DNA of 64,000 nt, taken from the NCBI RefSeq assembly GCF_003259365.1, contig NZ_QLLY01000016.1:169305-233304 (forward strand). The letters run 5' to 3'. Below the pieces are notes generated by a model. The model searched no databases. It was given only the letters and a program-made list of their open reading frames with translations, and was not told where the DNA came from. The translations under genes were made by a program, and so were the position numbers. This document shows positions 33,875-42,893 of this stretch, in pieces. Each line of letters begins with the position of its first letter. Position 1 is the stretch's first letter. Source of the DNA: Streptomyces sp. PsTaAH-137 (GTDB lineage Bacteria > Actinomycetota > Actinomycetes > Streptomycetales > Streptomycetaceae).

Positions 33875-35218
33875 GTGAGGTTACCAGCGGGCCCGCGCCG
33901 GCCGGTGGTCAGGCTGCGGCCGCAGGTTCCGGGCGTTCGACCAGGATGCCGCTCTCGAAGCGGGCACCGGCGCGGACCAGGGCGACCAAGCGGGCACCGG
34001 TGATCGCCCGCCAGCGGGTCTGGGCGGACTCGACGAGCTTGAACACCATCGCGAGGGCCGCGGCCGGGCTTCCGGCGCCGCCGGTGACCTTGGTGCGGAG
34101 CTTGACGGTGGAGAACGTGGACTCGATGGGATTGGTGGTCCGCAGGTGAATCCAGTGCTCGGCCGGGAAGCCGTAGAACGCGAGCAGCTTCTCGTGATCC
34201 TCGGTGATCTTCGCGACCGCCTTGGGCCACTTGGCGCCGTAGGTCCTGGCGAACGCCTCGATCGCCTTCTCGGCGTGCGCGCGGTCCTCCGCGTTGCAGA
34301 TCTCCTGCATCGCCCTGGTCGCGCCCGGCTGCGCGGACTTCGGCAGGCAGTTCGTGACATTGCGGGCCTTGTGGACCCAGCACCGCTGGTGGCGGGCGGC
34401 CGGGAACACCTCCCGCAGCGCTTTCCACACGCCCATCGCGCCGTCGCCGATCACCAGTTCGGGGTCGCGCATGCCGCGTCGGCGGCAGTCGCGCAGCAGG
34501 TCGGCCCAGGACTCGGTCGACTCCCGCAGTCCCTCGGCGAGCGCGATCAGCTCCTTGCGGCCATCCGCACGGACACCCATGAGGACCAGGACGCAGGAGT
34601 GGGCCTGGCCGAGCCTGACCTTGGGATGGACGCCGTCGGCCCACACGTACACATAGTCGGACCCCGACAGGTCGCGAGCCTGGAAGGCAGCGTGGTCGTC
34701 GGTCCACTGCTTGGTGAGCCGGTTCACGGCCGGCCCGGACAGCCCAGCCGCCGAGCCGAGGAACTGCTCCAGCGCGGGCACGAAGTCCCCGCCCGACAGG
34801 CCGTGCAGGTAGAGCAGCGGCAGCACCTCGGTGACCTTCGGGGACTTGCGGCACCACGGGGCCAGGATCTTGGAGGAGAACCGCATGCGATCCCCGGTGC
34901 GCTCGTCGACACGCTTGTCGTTCACGCGCGGCGCGCTGACCTCAACCGCTCCGGCAGCTGTGGTGACCTGCCGTACACGGTGGCGGCCGTTGCGGACCAC
35001 CAGCCGGCGCCCCTGCTCGTCCCGCTCGCCGGCGAGCTCGGCTATGTACTGGTCGACTTCCGCTTCCAGGGCAGCTGCAAGCATCCGGCGGGCGCCCTCG
35101 CGAACGATGTCGTCCAGCAGGGATCCGGTTTCGGTGGTGCCGTCTTCGGTGACAAGGCTGAGCACGGGCGTGCCTTCCCAACCCGCGCAGCAACGCGGGC
35201 CTACTCGGTGACCGTCAC
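33875..35218 (-). mobile_element. IS256-family insertion sequence
   Basis: An intact transposase gene (33909-35165) is flanked by imperfect inverted repeats: GTGAGGTTACC..GGCCCGCG from 33875 and GTGACGGTCACC..GGCCCGCG read inward from 35218. The 1344-bp length is typical of IS256 elements. I do not see an unambiguous 8-9-bp target duplication, so the ends are approximate. Confidence 0.72.
33909..35165 (-). CDS. IS256-family (mutator-type) transposase
   Basis: A 418-aa DDE transposase. GTG 35165 is chosen over the longer in-frame extension because the family begins about here and the extension runs out of the IS end. Diagnostic segments include SGPAVNRLTKQWTDDH, DYVYVWADGVHPKVRL (first Asp), LVIGDGAMGVWKAL (second Asp) and the C-terminal Glu region RTTNPIESTFSTVKLRT. 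No disruption is seen, so it may be active. Confidence 0.92.
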   Translation of the reverse strand: MLSLVTEDGTTETGSLLDDIVREGARRMLAAALEAEVDQYIAELAGERDEQGRRLVVRNGRHRVRQVTTAAGAVEVSAPRVNDKRVDERTGDRMRFSSKILAPWCRKSPKVTEVLPLLYLHGLSGGDFVPALEQFLGSAAGLSGPAVNRLTKQWTDDHAAFQARDLSGSDYVYVWADGVHPKVRLGQAHSCVLVLMGVRADGRKELIALAEGLRESTESWADLLRDCRRRGMRDPELVIGDGAMGVWKALREVFPAARHQRCWVHKARNVTNCLPKSAQPGATRAMQEICNAEDRAHAEKAIEAFARTYGAKWPKAVAKITEDHEKLLAFYGFPAEHWIHLRTTNPIESTFSTVKLRTKVTGGAGSPAAALAMVFKLVESAQTRWRAITGARLVALVRAGARFESGILVERPEPAAAA

Positions 35219-35357
35219 GGGATCGGTCGGGAAGGTACGCCCTTGGCATCCCAACCCGAGGCCGATCCACAGGTCTTGAGCATTGCTCGTCGAGCCGCGC
35301 GGGAGCAGCTACGGTTTCGCCCCATCGCAGAACACACCCCGAGTGGAGGATTCCCCC

Positions 35358-35654
35358 ATGCGCGACCGACCTGAGATCGTCTGTCTCTGCGGCTCTACTC
35401 GGTTCGTGGACGACATGCGCGCGCTGAGCTTTGGTCTGGCTCTCACCGGAGTCATCGTCCTCACGCCAGCCGAGACGGACGAGGAACTCACCGCTGACCA
35501 GAAGACAACGCTGGGCGCTCTCCATCTGCGCAAGATCGACTTGGCTGACCGGGTGCTGGTCGTCAATCCCGGCGGGTACATCGGCAAGTCCACGAGACGT
35601 GAGATCGACTACGCCCGCACTGCCGGGAAGCCGGTGTCATTCACCGATCCGTAG
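35358..35654 (+). CDS. Nucleoside 2-deoxyribosyltransferase-like protein
   Basis: A 98-aa protein behind a GTGGAGG ribosome-binding site. It has a Rossmann-like start (IVCLCGSTRFVDDM), a central acidic region and NPGGYIGKSTRREIDYA near the end. The GGYIG and Glu-containing segment are the substrate-binding and catalytic elements of the nucleoside deoxyribosyltransferase/DUF4406 fold. It is a short single-domain form, and its precise substrate cannot be told. Confidence 0.77.
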   Translation: MRDRPEIVCLCGSTRFVDDMRALSFGLALTGVIVLTPAETDEELTADQKTTLGALHLRKIDLADRVLVVNPGGYIGKSTRREIDYARTAGKPVSFTDP

Positions 35655-35735
35655 ACCGATGGCTGCGTTCGCGGGAACGGGCTCTGTCCCTCCTGAGGAA
35701 ACGGGTCAGCCTGGCATCGTGCAGGCAGCACAGGA

Positions 35736-36320
35736 TCAGACAGTGTCTTTGGCGCTGACCCGGGTGAGCAGCTTGTCGCGCAAAGAGGGCCACTCGTCAA
35801 CGAGCACGCTGTAGTACAGCGAATCACGGCGTGTGCCGTCCCGGCGCAGCATGTGACTGCGTAGCGTCCCTTCGTAGACAAGTCCCAGCCGTGTCAGGGC
35901 CTGCTGGGACCGCACGTTGAGGTTGTCGGTGCGCAAGGCAATGCGGGAAAGGCCCAGGTCGTCGAAGGCGTAGGCGAAGAGCAGCAGCTTCGACTCGGAG
36001 TTGTAGGGGCCGCCCCAACAAGATCGATCGAACCAAGTTGCACCTATCTCGGCGCGGCCCTCGGCCAAATCAAGCTCATACAGACTGGTTGAGCCGACGA
36101 CCGTGTCGTCGCTCAGACGCTGGACCGCGAAGCACCGCCGAGCTCGGTCCGTCAGCATCTGACTGATCATGGCCCGCGTCTCTTCCACGGAGTCCGGTCG
36201 GGGTCGGGGCATCCACTGCCACACCTCGGGATCTGACGCGGAGGGAAAGAGCGCTTCGGCATGGTCGTCGGACAGCGGAATAAGACGGACGGTGCGGCCT
36301 AGGAGGGAGTCATTGCGCAT
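35736..36320 (-). CDS. GNAT-family N-acetyltransferase
   Basis: A 194-aa protein of the RimJ/RimL-type GNAT family: RTVRLIPLSDDHAEALF at the N-terminus, a TVVGSTSLYELD beta-strand, GATWFDRSCWGGPYNSES in the acetyl-CoA-binding motif A region, and LGLSRIALRTDNLNVRSQQAL towards the C-terminus. It could acetylate a small amine or ribosomal-protein N-terminus. Divergent from the winged-helix gene across a 391-bp spacer. Confidence 0.85.
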   Translation of the reverse strand: MRNDSLLGRTVRLIPLSDDHAEALFPSASDPEVWQWMPRPRPDSVEETRAMISQMLTDRARRCFAVQRLSDDTVVGSTSLYELDLAEGRAEIGATWFDRSCWGGPYNSESKLLLFAYAFDDLGLSRIALRTDNLNVRSQQALTRLGLVYEGTLRSHMLRRDGTRRDSLYYSVLVDEWPSLRDKLLTRVSAKDTV

Positions 36321-36711
36321 CGCTGCACCGTAGCTTTGGGCTCACCGCCTCATGGTCAAAATGAAGATCGCATTACCGTCGGCATGCGGTGCGACCGCAC
36401 CACGCGAAGTCGACCAGAGGTCTCGCGAACGAAGCCAGATCGTCTCGGTGTGTGCGAGCCGCGGGCAGCGGCTGTCGGCGGCACAGTTCTCCGCGAAGCC
36501 GGCGAGCGCAGGGTGCTGTCGCTGTCACGACAGGAGTGCGGAGCCGCACCACTTTGCGCACCATGTGCCGGCGGATGGAACGTGACGGGAACGTGATCTT
36601 CGGGCCGTGAATTGGTGCGCCTTTCGGTGCGGCCTGGCGGGTCAACTCCGACATGCACCCAAGATCCGCAGCGGCAGCCCCGCCTGCGGGTCCGGACGGA
36701 CGGAGTGAGCA
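36321..36711. promoter_or_regulatory. Intergenic region with GGTGCGC repeats upstream of the winged-helix gene
   Basis: Two direct copies, GGTGCGCCTTTC and GGTGCGGCCTGG, begin 12 bp apart at 36614 and 36626. The first is identical over 12 bases to the arm of the 29.9-kb palindrome. Further on, a hairpin (GATCCGCAG ... CTGCGGGTC, about 36663-36692) lies just before the GTG start at 36712. No gene is convincing in this stretch. Confidence 0.6.
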
Positions 36712-37788
36712 GTGAGCGGAGCACGGCACGCATCCGGAGGACTGATCGCGCGCGGCCCGATGGCGATCGATGTGCTCGGCGCGCACTACACGACCGTGTT
36801 CAACTACGCGGCCCGCGACCGGCGCATGTCGCGGCGGGCCCGTGGCCTCCTGGTCGAGCTGCTCAGCCACCGCGACGGATACGGGGTCTCCCTGAAGATG
36901 CTGCTGAGCGCGGGTCCGGAAGGGCGCGATGCGCTGCGCACGGCGCTGCGAGAGCTGGAGAGGTACGGCTACCTGCTGCGTGAACGCGCACGCGATGCCA
37001 GCGGCCAGCTCGCCGAGACCCGCTACTTCGTCACCGACATGCCGGACGGGGTGAACCTGCCCGGTGTGCCCGTCCAGCAGCACGCGGAAGCCCCCGAAGA
37101 CAGGGTGGGACGTTCTCGCAGGTCAGAACCTGAGTCGGAAAATCCGTCCCTGGACGGCGACTCGCAAACGCCCAGGTCAGAACCTAAGTCGGATTTGCCT
37201 ACGCTGGCTGAGCCTACGTTGGCTAATCCACCCCTTAAGAAGAACAAGCTCAAGAAGACCAGTCAGCAGAACACCAATCCCCTCCCTCCCTCCGCGCCCG
37301 ATGCTGGCACCAGCACGGAGGGGACGGACGCAACCGCGGCTGCTCGGGGCGAAAGGGCACTGCTGTCGATCGCCCGTCACCACCCCGAACTGCATGCCGC
37401 GTTGGCCACCGGCAGCACGCTCGCCGACCAGGCTCCCATCGTCGGTCGTCTCCTGGACGGCGGTGTCCCGCGTGAGCACATCCGCGAAGCCCTCGTGGGC
37501 CGCCCGTATCCGCCGCCGCACGAGCTCACCCACTCCCTGTCCGCGCTCGTCGCCGCCAGGCTCCGGCAGCTCACGCTCTTCGCGGCCGCAGCCGAACACG
37601 CCCGCAATTCCTGGCAGGCCCCGCCTGCACCTGCGGCGGCCGCGGGTGCGGCTCCGGGACTGGCGGCGATCGACGTCGTGGTACGCAAGCACGAGTGCGA
37701 CGGGCGCGACGGAATGTGCGGCCTGCCCGTCGACGCCCCGGACGAACTGTGCCCGGCATGCACCCGACTCGCCCTCAACGCGCGGTGA
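36712..37788 (+). CDS. Winged-helix, replication-initiator-like DNA-binding protein
   Basis: A 358-aa protein starting at GTG 36712 behind GGAG. Residues about 35-95 form a winged helix (RRMSRRARGLLVELLSHRDG ... LRTALRELERYGYLLRER), as in phage/plasmid replication-initiation and MarR-like folds. A long Ser/Pro/Lys-rich linker (about 125-215) follows, then a helical domain and a Cys/His cluster (HECDGRDGMCG ... ELCPAC) that may bind zinc. Its upstream repeats match the TGCGCA array at 30 kb, which makes it a candidate array-binding initiator or regulator. That link is inferred. Confidence 0.7.
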   Translation: MSGARHASGGLIARGPMAIDVLGAHYTTVFNYAARDRRMSRRARGLLVELLSHRDGYGVSLKMLLSAGPEGRDALRTALRELERYGYLLRERARDASGQLAETRYFVTDMPDGVNLPGVPVQQHAEAPEDRVGRSRRSEPESENPSLDGDSQTPRSEPKSDLPTLAEPTLANPPLKKNKLKKTSQQNTNPLPPSAPDAGTSTEGTDATAAARGERALLSIARHHPELHAALATGSTLADQAPIVGRLLDGGVPREHIREALVGRPYPPPHELTHSLSALVAARLRQLTLFAAAAEHARNSWQAPPAPAAAAGAAPGLAAIDVVVRKHECDGRDGMCGLPVDAPDELCPACTRLALNAR

Positions 37789-37830
37789 TCCACAATGGGC
37801 CGGTACGGACAACAGAGGCGGGAGGGGCCC

Positions 37831-38565
37831 GTGCTGGCAATCACCGTGGCGGCCGCCACTTGGGGAGCGGTGTCCGGCTGGTGCACGCTGGCTGCCCTTC
37901 ACCGCCTGGCGGTGCCCGCCGGCACTGAGTGGCGGACCACCTGCCCCGAGGGGCATCAGCTGCCTGCGGGCGCGCGCGGCTGGGTGGCGGCGTACTGCAC
38001 AGCAGGCGCACACCAGTACCCCGCCGGAGCTCGCGCCGTCGCGACCCCGGCTGCGGTCATGCTCGGCAGCGTCGCGATGGCGATTGCCACGGGCCCGCGA
38101 CCCGAACTCCTCGTATGGCTGCTGCTGATACCGATCGGAGTGCTGCTGGCGCTGGTGGACTACCGCGTGCACCGGCTGCCCGACGTCCTGACCCTGCCGC
38201 TGGCCGGATCCGCCCTGGTTTTGCTCGGCCTCGCGAGCCTGCTGCCCGGCGCGGCCGGATCCTGGACGGGCTCGCTGCTCGGCGCCTCGGCGCTCGGGGT
38301 CTTGTTCCTGATCATGTTCCTGGCCAGCCCCCGCGCCATGGGCTTCGGAGACGTCAAGCTCGCCCTCGCGCTCGGGGCTGTGCTGGGCTGGCACGGCTGG
38401 CGGGTGCTCCTGCTCGGGGTGCTCGCCGGCTACCTCATCGCCGCCGCCCAGGGCGTGCTGCTCATCGCGCGTCGCAAGGGGACCGTTCGTACCGCGATTC
38501 CCTTCGGGCCGCCCCTGTTGATGGGCGCCTTGATCGGCGTCGCGGCGAGCGGCCTTCTGGGGTGA
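37831..38565 (+). CDS. Prepilin peptidase (A24 family, TadV/CpaA-like)
   Basis: A 244-aa polytopic membrane protein. GTG 37831 follows GGAGGGG; ATG 37795 is an alternative start. The two aspartates of GxGD aspartyl proteases are present: ALVDYRVHRLPD (first Asp) and MGFGDVKLALALG (second Asp). It would cleave the class III leaders of the TadE-like pseudopilins encoded at 4.3-5.2 kb, although the gene is about 26 kb from that operon. It is next to the winged-helix gene with a short gap and may be co-transcribed. Confidence 0.87.
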   Translation: MLAITVAAATWGAVSGWCTLAALHRLAVPAGTEWRTTCPEGHQLPAGARGWVAAYCTAGAHQYPAGARAVATPAAVMLGSVAMAIATGPRPELLVWLLLIPIGVLLALVDYRVHRLPDVLTLPLAGSALVLLGLASLLPGAAGSWTGSLLGASALGVLFLIMFLASPRAMGFGDVKLALALGAVLGWHGWRVLLLGVLAGYLIAAAQGVLLIARRKGTVRTAIPFGPPLLMGALIGVAASGLLG

Positions 38566-39018
38566 CAGACGACGACGGCTGATGCCGGTCAACTCTAAAG
38601 TGACCTCACTGACCTGCGGTTGAGATCGATGGTCCCCCAAGCGAGAGTAAAATCTTGCTAGCAGCGCGACCATGCATCCAACGGACTTATCCGGACGGTC
38701 AATTCATGTCTTCCGCAGCTGCTGCACTGTTGTCAGCGCTACCTTCTGTTGCCATCCCGCGGGTCGTGATGCGCGATGACACGTTGTCGCACCCTGAACC
38801 TACTGGCCGCCAGCGTTGCCGAACACTGTCCCGCTCAGGGGCGGACTCTAACTGTGCGTCACGTGCTGTCCCTCGACGCTGGAACGCGAACCCTCATTTC
38901 CGCGCCGACAGGCCCTCGGTGTGTGGTGCAGGTCACTATTGACCATTGGATTAGACCACCACATCATCCTCACAGTTTCTCTGGTTTCTTACCAAGTTCT
39001 TGAAGATGGGGTGGGGGC
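38566..39018. other. Intergenic region upstream of the LamG/RHS pair
   Basis: No convincing gene. It is less GC-rich than its surroundings. A weak promoter-like pair, TTGACC (38939-38944) and CATCAT (38962-38967), lies about 50 bp before the GTG start of the LamG gene. A GGGGTGGGGG stretch just before that start could serve as ribosome-binding site. Confidence 0.4.
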
Positions 39019-42000
39019 GTGTCCGCACGCAGACGGTTGGGCCGGCGCCAAACGGTGTGGAGAGGTGCCATGACGGTGGCCCTATTGGGCGGCATGGTGC
39101 CTGTCATTGGCGCGGGTGCGGCATGGGCCACTCCCAGCGGCGACACGGCTGGGGGTTCTTCTGCTGCAAAGAGCGCGGAGACGCAGTCGACGGCGAGTGT
39201 TCTCGCAGCACAGAGCGGCGAACGCGTCGCGGTGGAGAGCGCGACGACGGAGTCCTCGCAGACGTTCGCCAACCCTGATGGCACGTTCACCCAGGAGATG
39301 AACGCGGCCCCCGTGCGTGCGCGCAACGGCGATGGTGCATGGGCACCTCTTGACACAACTCTGGCGCGCGGCGGCGACGGCACGGTCCGGGCCAAGAACA
39401 CCACGGCCGACGTCGAGTTCTCCGGAGGAGGCAGCGGTGCGGGCCTGGTAACGCTGAACGACGGTGGCCGGGAGTTGAAGCTCGGCTGGCCAACGGCTCT
39501 GCCCGAGCCCGTTCTGGACGGCTCCACCGCCACCTATCCGTCCGTTCTCCCGGACGTGGACCTGAAGCTGACGGCGTTGAGCACCGGCTACACCTCGGTG
39601 CTGGTGGTCAAGACGGCCGAGGCGGCGCAGAACCCGGCACTGGAATCGATCCGGCTGACCGTCGCTGGCAAGGGCCTGGACGTGGCCGCGACCGCAGACG
39701 GTGGCTTCGTTGCACGGGATGGAGACGGTTCGCCGGTCTTCGAGAGCCCGGCGGGCCGTATGTGGGACTCGGCCGGCGACACTCCTACCCCCGCTGCCAA
39801 GAAGGCAGCGCGCACGGCCTCCTTCGCGGACGCGGCCGATGAGCCGTCGGACGAGACGCCGGTTCCCGCAGCCAAGGGCGAGCCGGCTCCTGCCGAGGGA
39901 CCGAGCACCGGTGACGCCGCGGCCGAAGTCCCGCTCAAGGTCACGGACACCACGCTTCAGATACAACCCGACCTGGACCTGCTGCACGGCAAAAACACCG
40001 TCTTCCCCTTGTACATCGATCCGCCGACCAAGGGCATCGCCTTGGGCGACTGGACGGCTCTGTCCTCGGACGGTGACAAGTTCTGGGAGTTCGACGGCGA
40101 CAAGGGCGTCGGGCGGTGTTCGAACTACGCCGGCTATCTCTGCTCGAACAGCCCGTACACCCAGCGCCTGTACTTCGAGTACCCGCTCTCGTCGATCCAC
40201 GGCAAGAAGGTCCTGGACGCCACGATGGAGGTGTACCAAGAGTGGACGTTCACCTGTGATCCGCAGTGGTACGACCTGAGCCGGGTGGACAAGGGCATCT
40301 CCTCCTCCACCACATGGTCCTCGCGTCCCACAGCGGTGGACCTGATGGGAGACCGCAAGGTCGCCTACGGCCGGGGCGGCCTGTGCAGCCCCTCCCAGCC
40401 GGCGGACTGGGTGCGTTTCAGCGACAACGTGGACGAGGAAACCAACGAGAACCTGACCACGACCCTCGCCTCGTACGCGGCGAACAAGACCTCGCAGATC
40501 ACCTTCTCGCTGACCGCGCACGACGAGTCGAACGCCGCAGCGTGGGCCCGCTTCCGCGACGACGCCAAGCTGTCGGTCACCTACGTTTCCTACCCCGACA
40601 AGCCGACCTCGTACGGCATCCAGGACGGCACCACGGGCCGGGCCTGTAATGCCTCCACGCTCCCGTACACGACCAGCGCAACCAAACCGAAGTCCCTCGC
40701 CACAGTGCAGTCCGTCGACGGCTCCAACGCCCAACTGCGTGCCGCATTCGAGGTGTGGAAGGCCGACGGATCGAGCCGTGCGTGGTCCGGGTACTCACCC
40801 GACGGCACCTGGGTCGCCGACAACGCGCCCCGCACCGGGACTTCCACGGCGCTCACTCCGCAGACGGACTACCGGATGCGTGTCAAGACGCAGGCGTACT
40901 ACAAGACCGACCGCGGAGCTACCGGAGTCCTGGACTCGGCCTGGTCGTCGTGGTGCTACTTCCGTGTCGACACCGACTCACCGCCCAAGCCCGTGGTGAC
41001 GAGCGCGGACGGCGTCTACAAGCCGTCCGAAACCGACCCGGCGGCCGGCGGTGTGGGAACGCCCGGCAAGTTCACCTTCACGCCCGGCGACACCAACCCG
41101 ACCACGGCCGGCATCCAGTCGGACGTCACCAGCTTCAAGTGGAAGCTCAACAGCGGAGCGGTCTCCAGCCCGATCACCGTCGCCAAGGGCACCGCCACCA
41201 CGCAGACCATCACCCCCAACCAGGCCGGTGAGAACACCATCCAGGTCTGGGGCTACGACGCGGCGCAGCACAGTTCGCTCACGGCCACCTACAGCTTCCT
41301 GGTCAAGGGCGCCGAACAGCCGTCGGGGATCTGGCACCTCGACAACACGCTCACCGACTCCACCCCTGCCACGCAGCACCCCCTGACCTCCTCCAGCGCG
41401 ACCTGGGACACACTGGCCCGCAGCGGCGTCGGGGCGGCGAAGCTGAACGGCACAACCTCCTACCTGTCCACGTCCGGCGCGGTGCTCGACACCACCAAGT
41501 CGTTCACCGTGTCGGCCTGGGCCCGGCTGACGAAGAAGGACGTCAACTACACCGTCCTGTCTCAGGCGGGTACGAACGCATCTGGATTCCAGCTTTACTA
41601 CTCCACCAGTTACAACGCCTGGGTCTTCAACCGTCATCAGAGCGACGTGACGGATCCGGTCATCATCCGCTCTCTGAGCGCCAGGCCGCCTGTGCTGAAC
41701 GTCTGGACCCACCTGGCCGGCGTGTACGACGCCGCGTCCCAGACCGTGCAGCTCTACGTCAACGGCGTTCCCCAGGGCAGCCCGGTCGCCTTCACCACCC
41801 CGTGGAAAGCCTCTGGGGGTCTGCAGGTCGGACGGCTCTGGTACACCGGCGCAGGCAAGGAGAACTTCTCCGGAACCATCGACGAGGTGAAGGTCTGGTC
41901 CCGCGCCCTGGCCGACACCGAAGTCGCACACGATGCCTGGCTGGAGGACGAGGACATCAGCGACGGCACCGCAGGAGACCCCGTACCCGCTCTCGTGTCC

Positions 42001-42750
42001 AAGTGGGATGCCACGGACACGACCAACGCGACCGGCACCACGGTCAAGGACACCAGCGGATTCGCCCGCAACCTGACCCTCAACGGCGCGGCACTCACCA
42101 CCATCAGTCACGGTGACCCGGACATCGGCGAAGAAGTCACCACCAGCCAGACCATGACCCTCAACGGCACCAGCGCCTACGCCACCGCCGCCGGCCCGGT
42201 CATCGACGACACCGGCTCATTCACCGCCACCGCCTGGGTGACCCTGGACCCGGCGAAGCTCGCCGACACCAGCAAGTCGTACGCGGTCCAGGTCATGGGA
42301 CAGTCCGGTACCAGCCAGTCCGCATGGGGCGTCTGGTACGAACAGCCCGCGGGAAGCACCCAGGGACGCTGGACGTACGGCCGCCCCGACAAGGACGGCT
42401 CGGGCGCCACCTGGACCACCAGCATCGCCACCGCGGCGACCACAGCACAGCTGGGCGTTCCCACGATGCTCACAATCGTCTACGACGCGCAGGCGGCGGC
42501 CGACCCCGACGACACCTCCAAGCTCGGCGCACTGAAGCTCTACGTCGACAACGCCCTGATGGGTGACGAGGACGGAGTCCCCTACACCGCTCCCTGGCAG
42601 GGCAGCGGGGCCTTCGAGGTAGGCCGAGCGAAGATCAACGGCGCCGCAGCGCGCTACTTCCCCGGATCCCTCGACAGCGTCCGAGTGTGGGCCGGAGCTA
42701 CCTCCACCGACACCGTCGCCAACCGCTTCAACACCGAACAGCAGCAGTAA
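39019..42750 (+). CDS. Secreted LamG-domain protein upstream of RHS
   Basis: A 1243-aa exported protein. The signal peptide (WRGAMTVALLGGMVPVIGAG, cleavage near AWA) is followed by an alpha/beta-poor region, a DNRLRE-like module, a fibronectin-like segment (about 580-770) and two LamG/concanavalin-like domains (about 790-980 and 1030-1235, each with the FTVSAWARL or FTATAWVTL core and a terminal GxxDxVRVW strand). Such proteins commonly precede RHS genes in Streptomyces and may display or assist them. Some Cys pairs suggest an oxidising extracellular location. Confidence 0.82.
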   Translation: MSARRRLGRRQTVWRGAMTVALLGGMVPVIGAGAAWATPSGDTAGGSSAAKSAETQSTASVLAAQSGERVAVESATTESSQTFANPDGTFTQEMNAAPVRARNGDGAWAPLDTTLARGGDGTVRAKNTTADVEFSGGGSGAGLVTLNDGGRELKLGWPTALPEPVLDGSTATYPSVLPDVDLKLTALSTGYTSVLVVKTAEAAQNPALESIRLTVAGKGLDVAATADGGFVARDGDGSPVFESPAGRMWDSAGDTPTPAAKKAARTASFADAADEPSDETPVPAAKGEPAPAEGPSTGDAAAEVPLKVTDTTLQIQPDLDLLHGKNTVFPLYIDPPTKGIALGDWTALSSDGDKFWEFDGDKGVGRCSNYAGYLCSNSPYTQRLYFEYPLSSIHGKKVLDATMEVYQEWTFTCDPQWYDLSRVDKGISSSTTWSSRPTAVDLMGDRKVAYGRGGLCSPSQPADWVRFSDNVDEETNENLTTTLASYAANKTSQITFSLTAHDESNAAAWARFRDDAKLSVTYVSYPDKPTSYGIQDGTTGRACNASTLPYTTSATKPKSLATVQSVDGSNAQLRAAFEVWKADGSSRAWSGYSPDGTWVADNAPRTGTSTALTPQTDYRMRVKTQAYYKTDRGATGVLDSAWSSWCYFRVDTDSPPKPVVTSADGVYKPSETDPAAGGVGTPGKFTFTPGDTNPTTAGIQSDVTSFKWKLNSGAVSSPITVAKGTATTQTITPNQAGENTIQVWGYDAAQHSSLTATYSFLVKGAEQPSGIWHLDNTLTDSTPATQHPLTSSSATWDTLARSGVGAAKLNGTTSYLSTSGAVLDTTKSFTVSAWARLTKKDVNYTVLSQAGTNASGFQLYYSTSYNAWVFNRHQSDVTDPVIIRSLSARPPVLNVWTHLAGVYDAASQTVQLYVNGVPQGSPVAFTTPWKASGGLQVGRLWYTGAGKENFSGTIDEVKVWSRALADTEVAHDAWLEDEDISDGTAGDPVPALVSKWDATDTTNATGTTVKDTSGFARNLTLNGAALTTISHGDPDIGEEVTTSQTMTLNGTSAYATAAGPVIDDTGSFTATAWVTLDPAKLADTSKSYAVQVMGQSGTSQSAWGVWYEQPAGSTQGRWTYGRPDKDGSGATWTTSIATAATTAQLGVPTMLTIVYDAQAAADPDDTSKLGALKLYVDNALMGDEDGVPYTAPWQGSGAFEVGRAKINGAAARYFPGSLDSVRVWAGATSTDTVANRFNTEQQQ

Positions 42751-42836
42751 CTCCTCCTGCCGTGCGGGGGCGTCCACAACTCGCCTCCGCACGGGCTCTG
42801 GCTGGTCCCTGCGCGCGCCCCTTCTTCACCAACCCG

Positions 42837-42861
42837 GCGCGCGGCATCCGATGCCGCGCGC
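42837..42861 (+). terminator. Strong hairpin between LamG and RHS genes
   Basis: A perfect 11-bp stem GCGCGCGGCAT / ATGCCGCGCGC with a CCG loop lies in the 143-bp gap, 32 bp before the RHS start. There is no long T-run. It may be a terminator or attenuator, or stabilise processed mRNA. Confidence 0.6.
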
Positions 42862-42893
42862 TTCCCACCCATTTCCAGAACCAGGACACCTTT

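Noticed and set aside
38939..38967. Chitinase-type direct-repeat operator before the LamG gene
   Set aside because: ATTGACC and TTAGACC only loosely resemble the known TGGTC-type repeats, and the genes are not chitinases.
39082..40734. A 550-codon minus-strand frame within the LamG gene
   Set aside because: Gly/Arg/Val-rich with no domain; it is an antisense shadow of the LamG protein, which has a signal peptide and recognisable domains.
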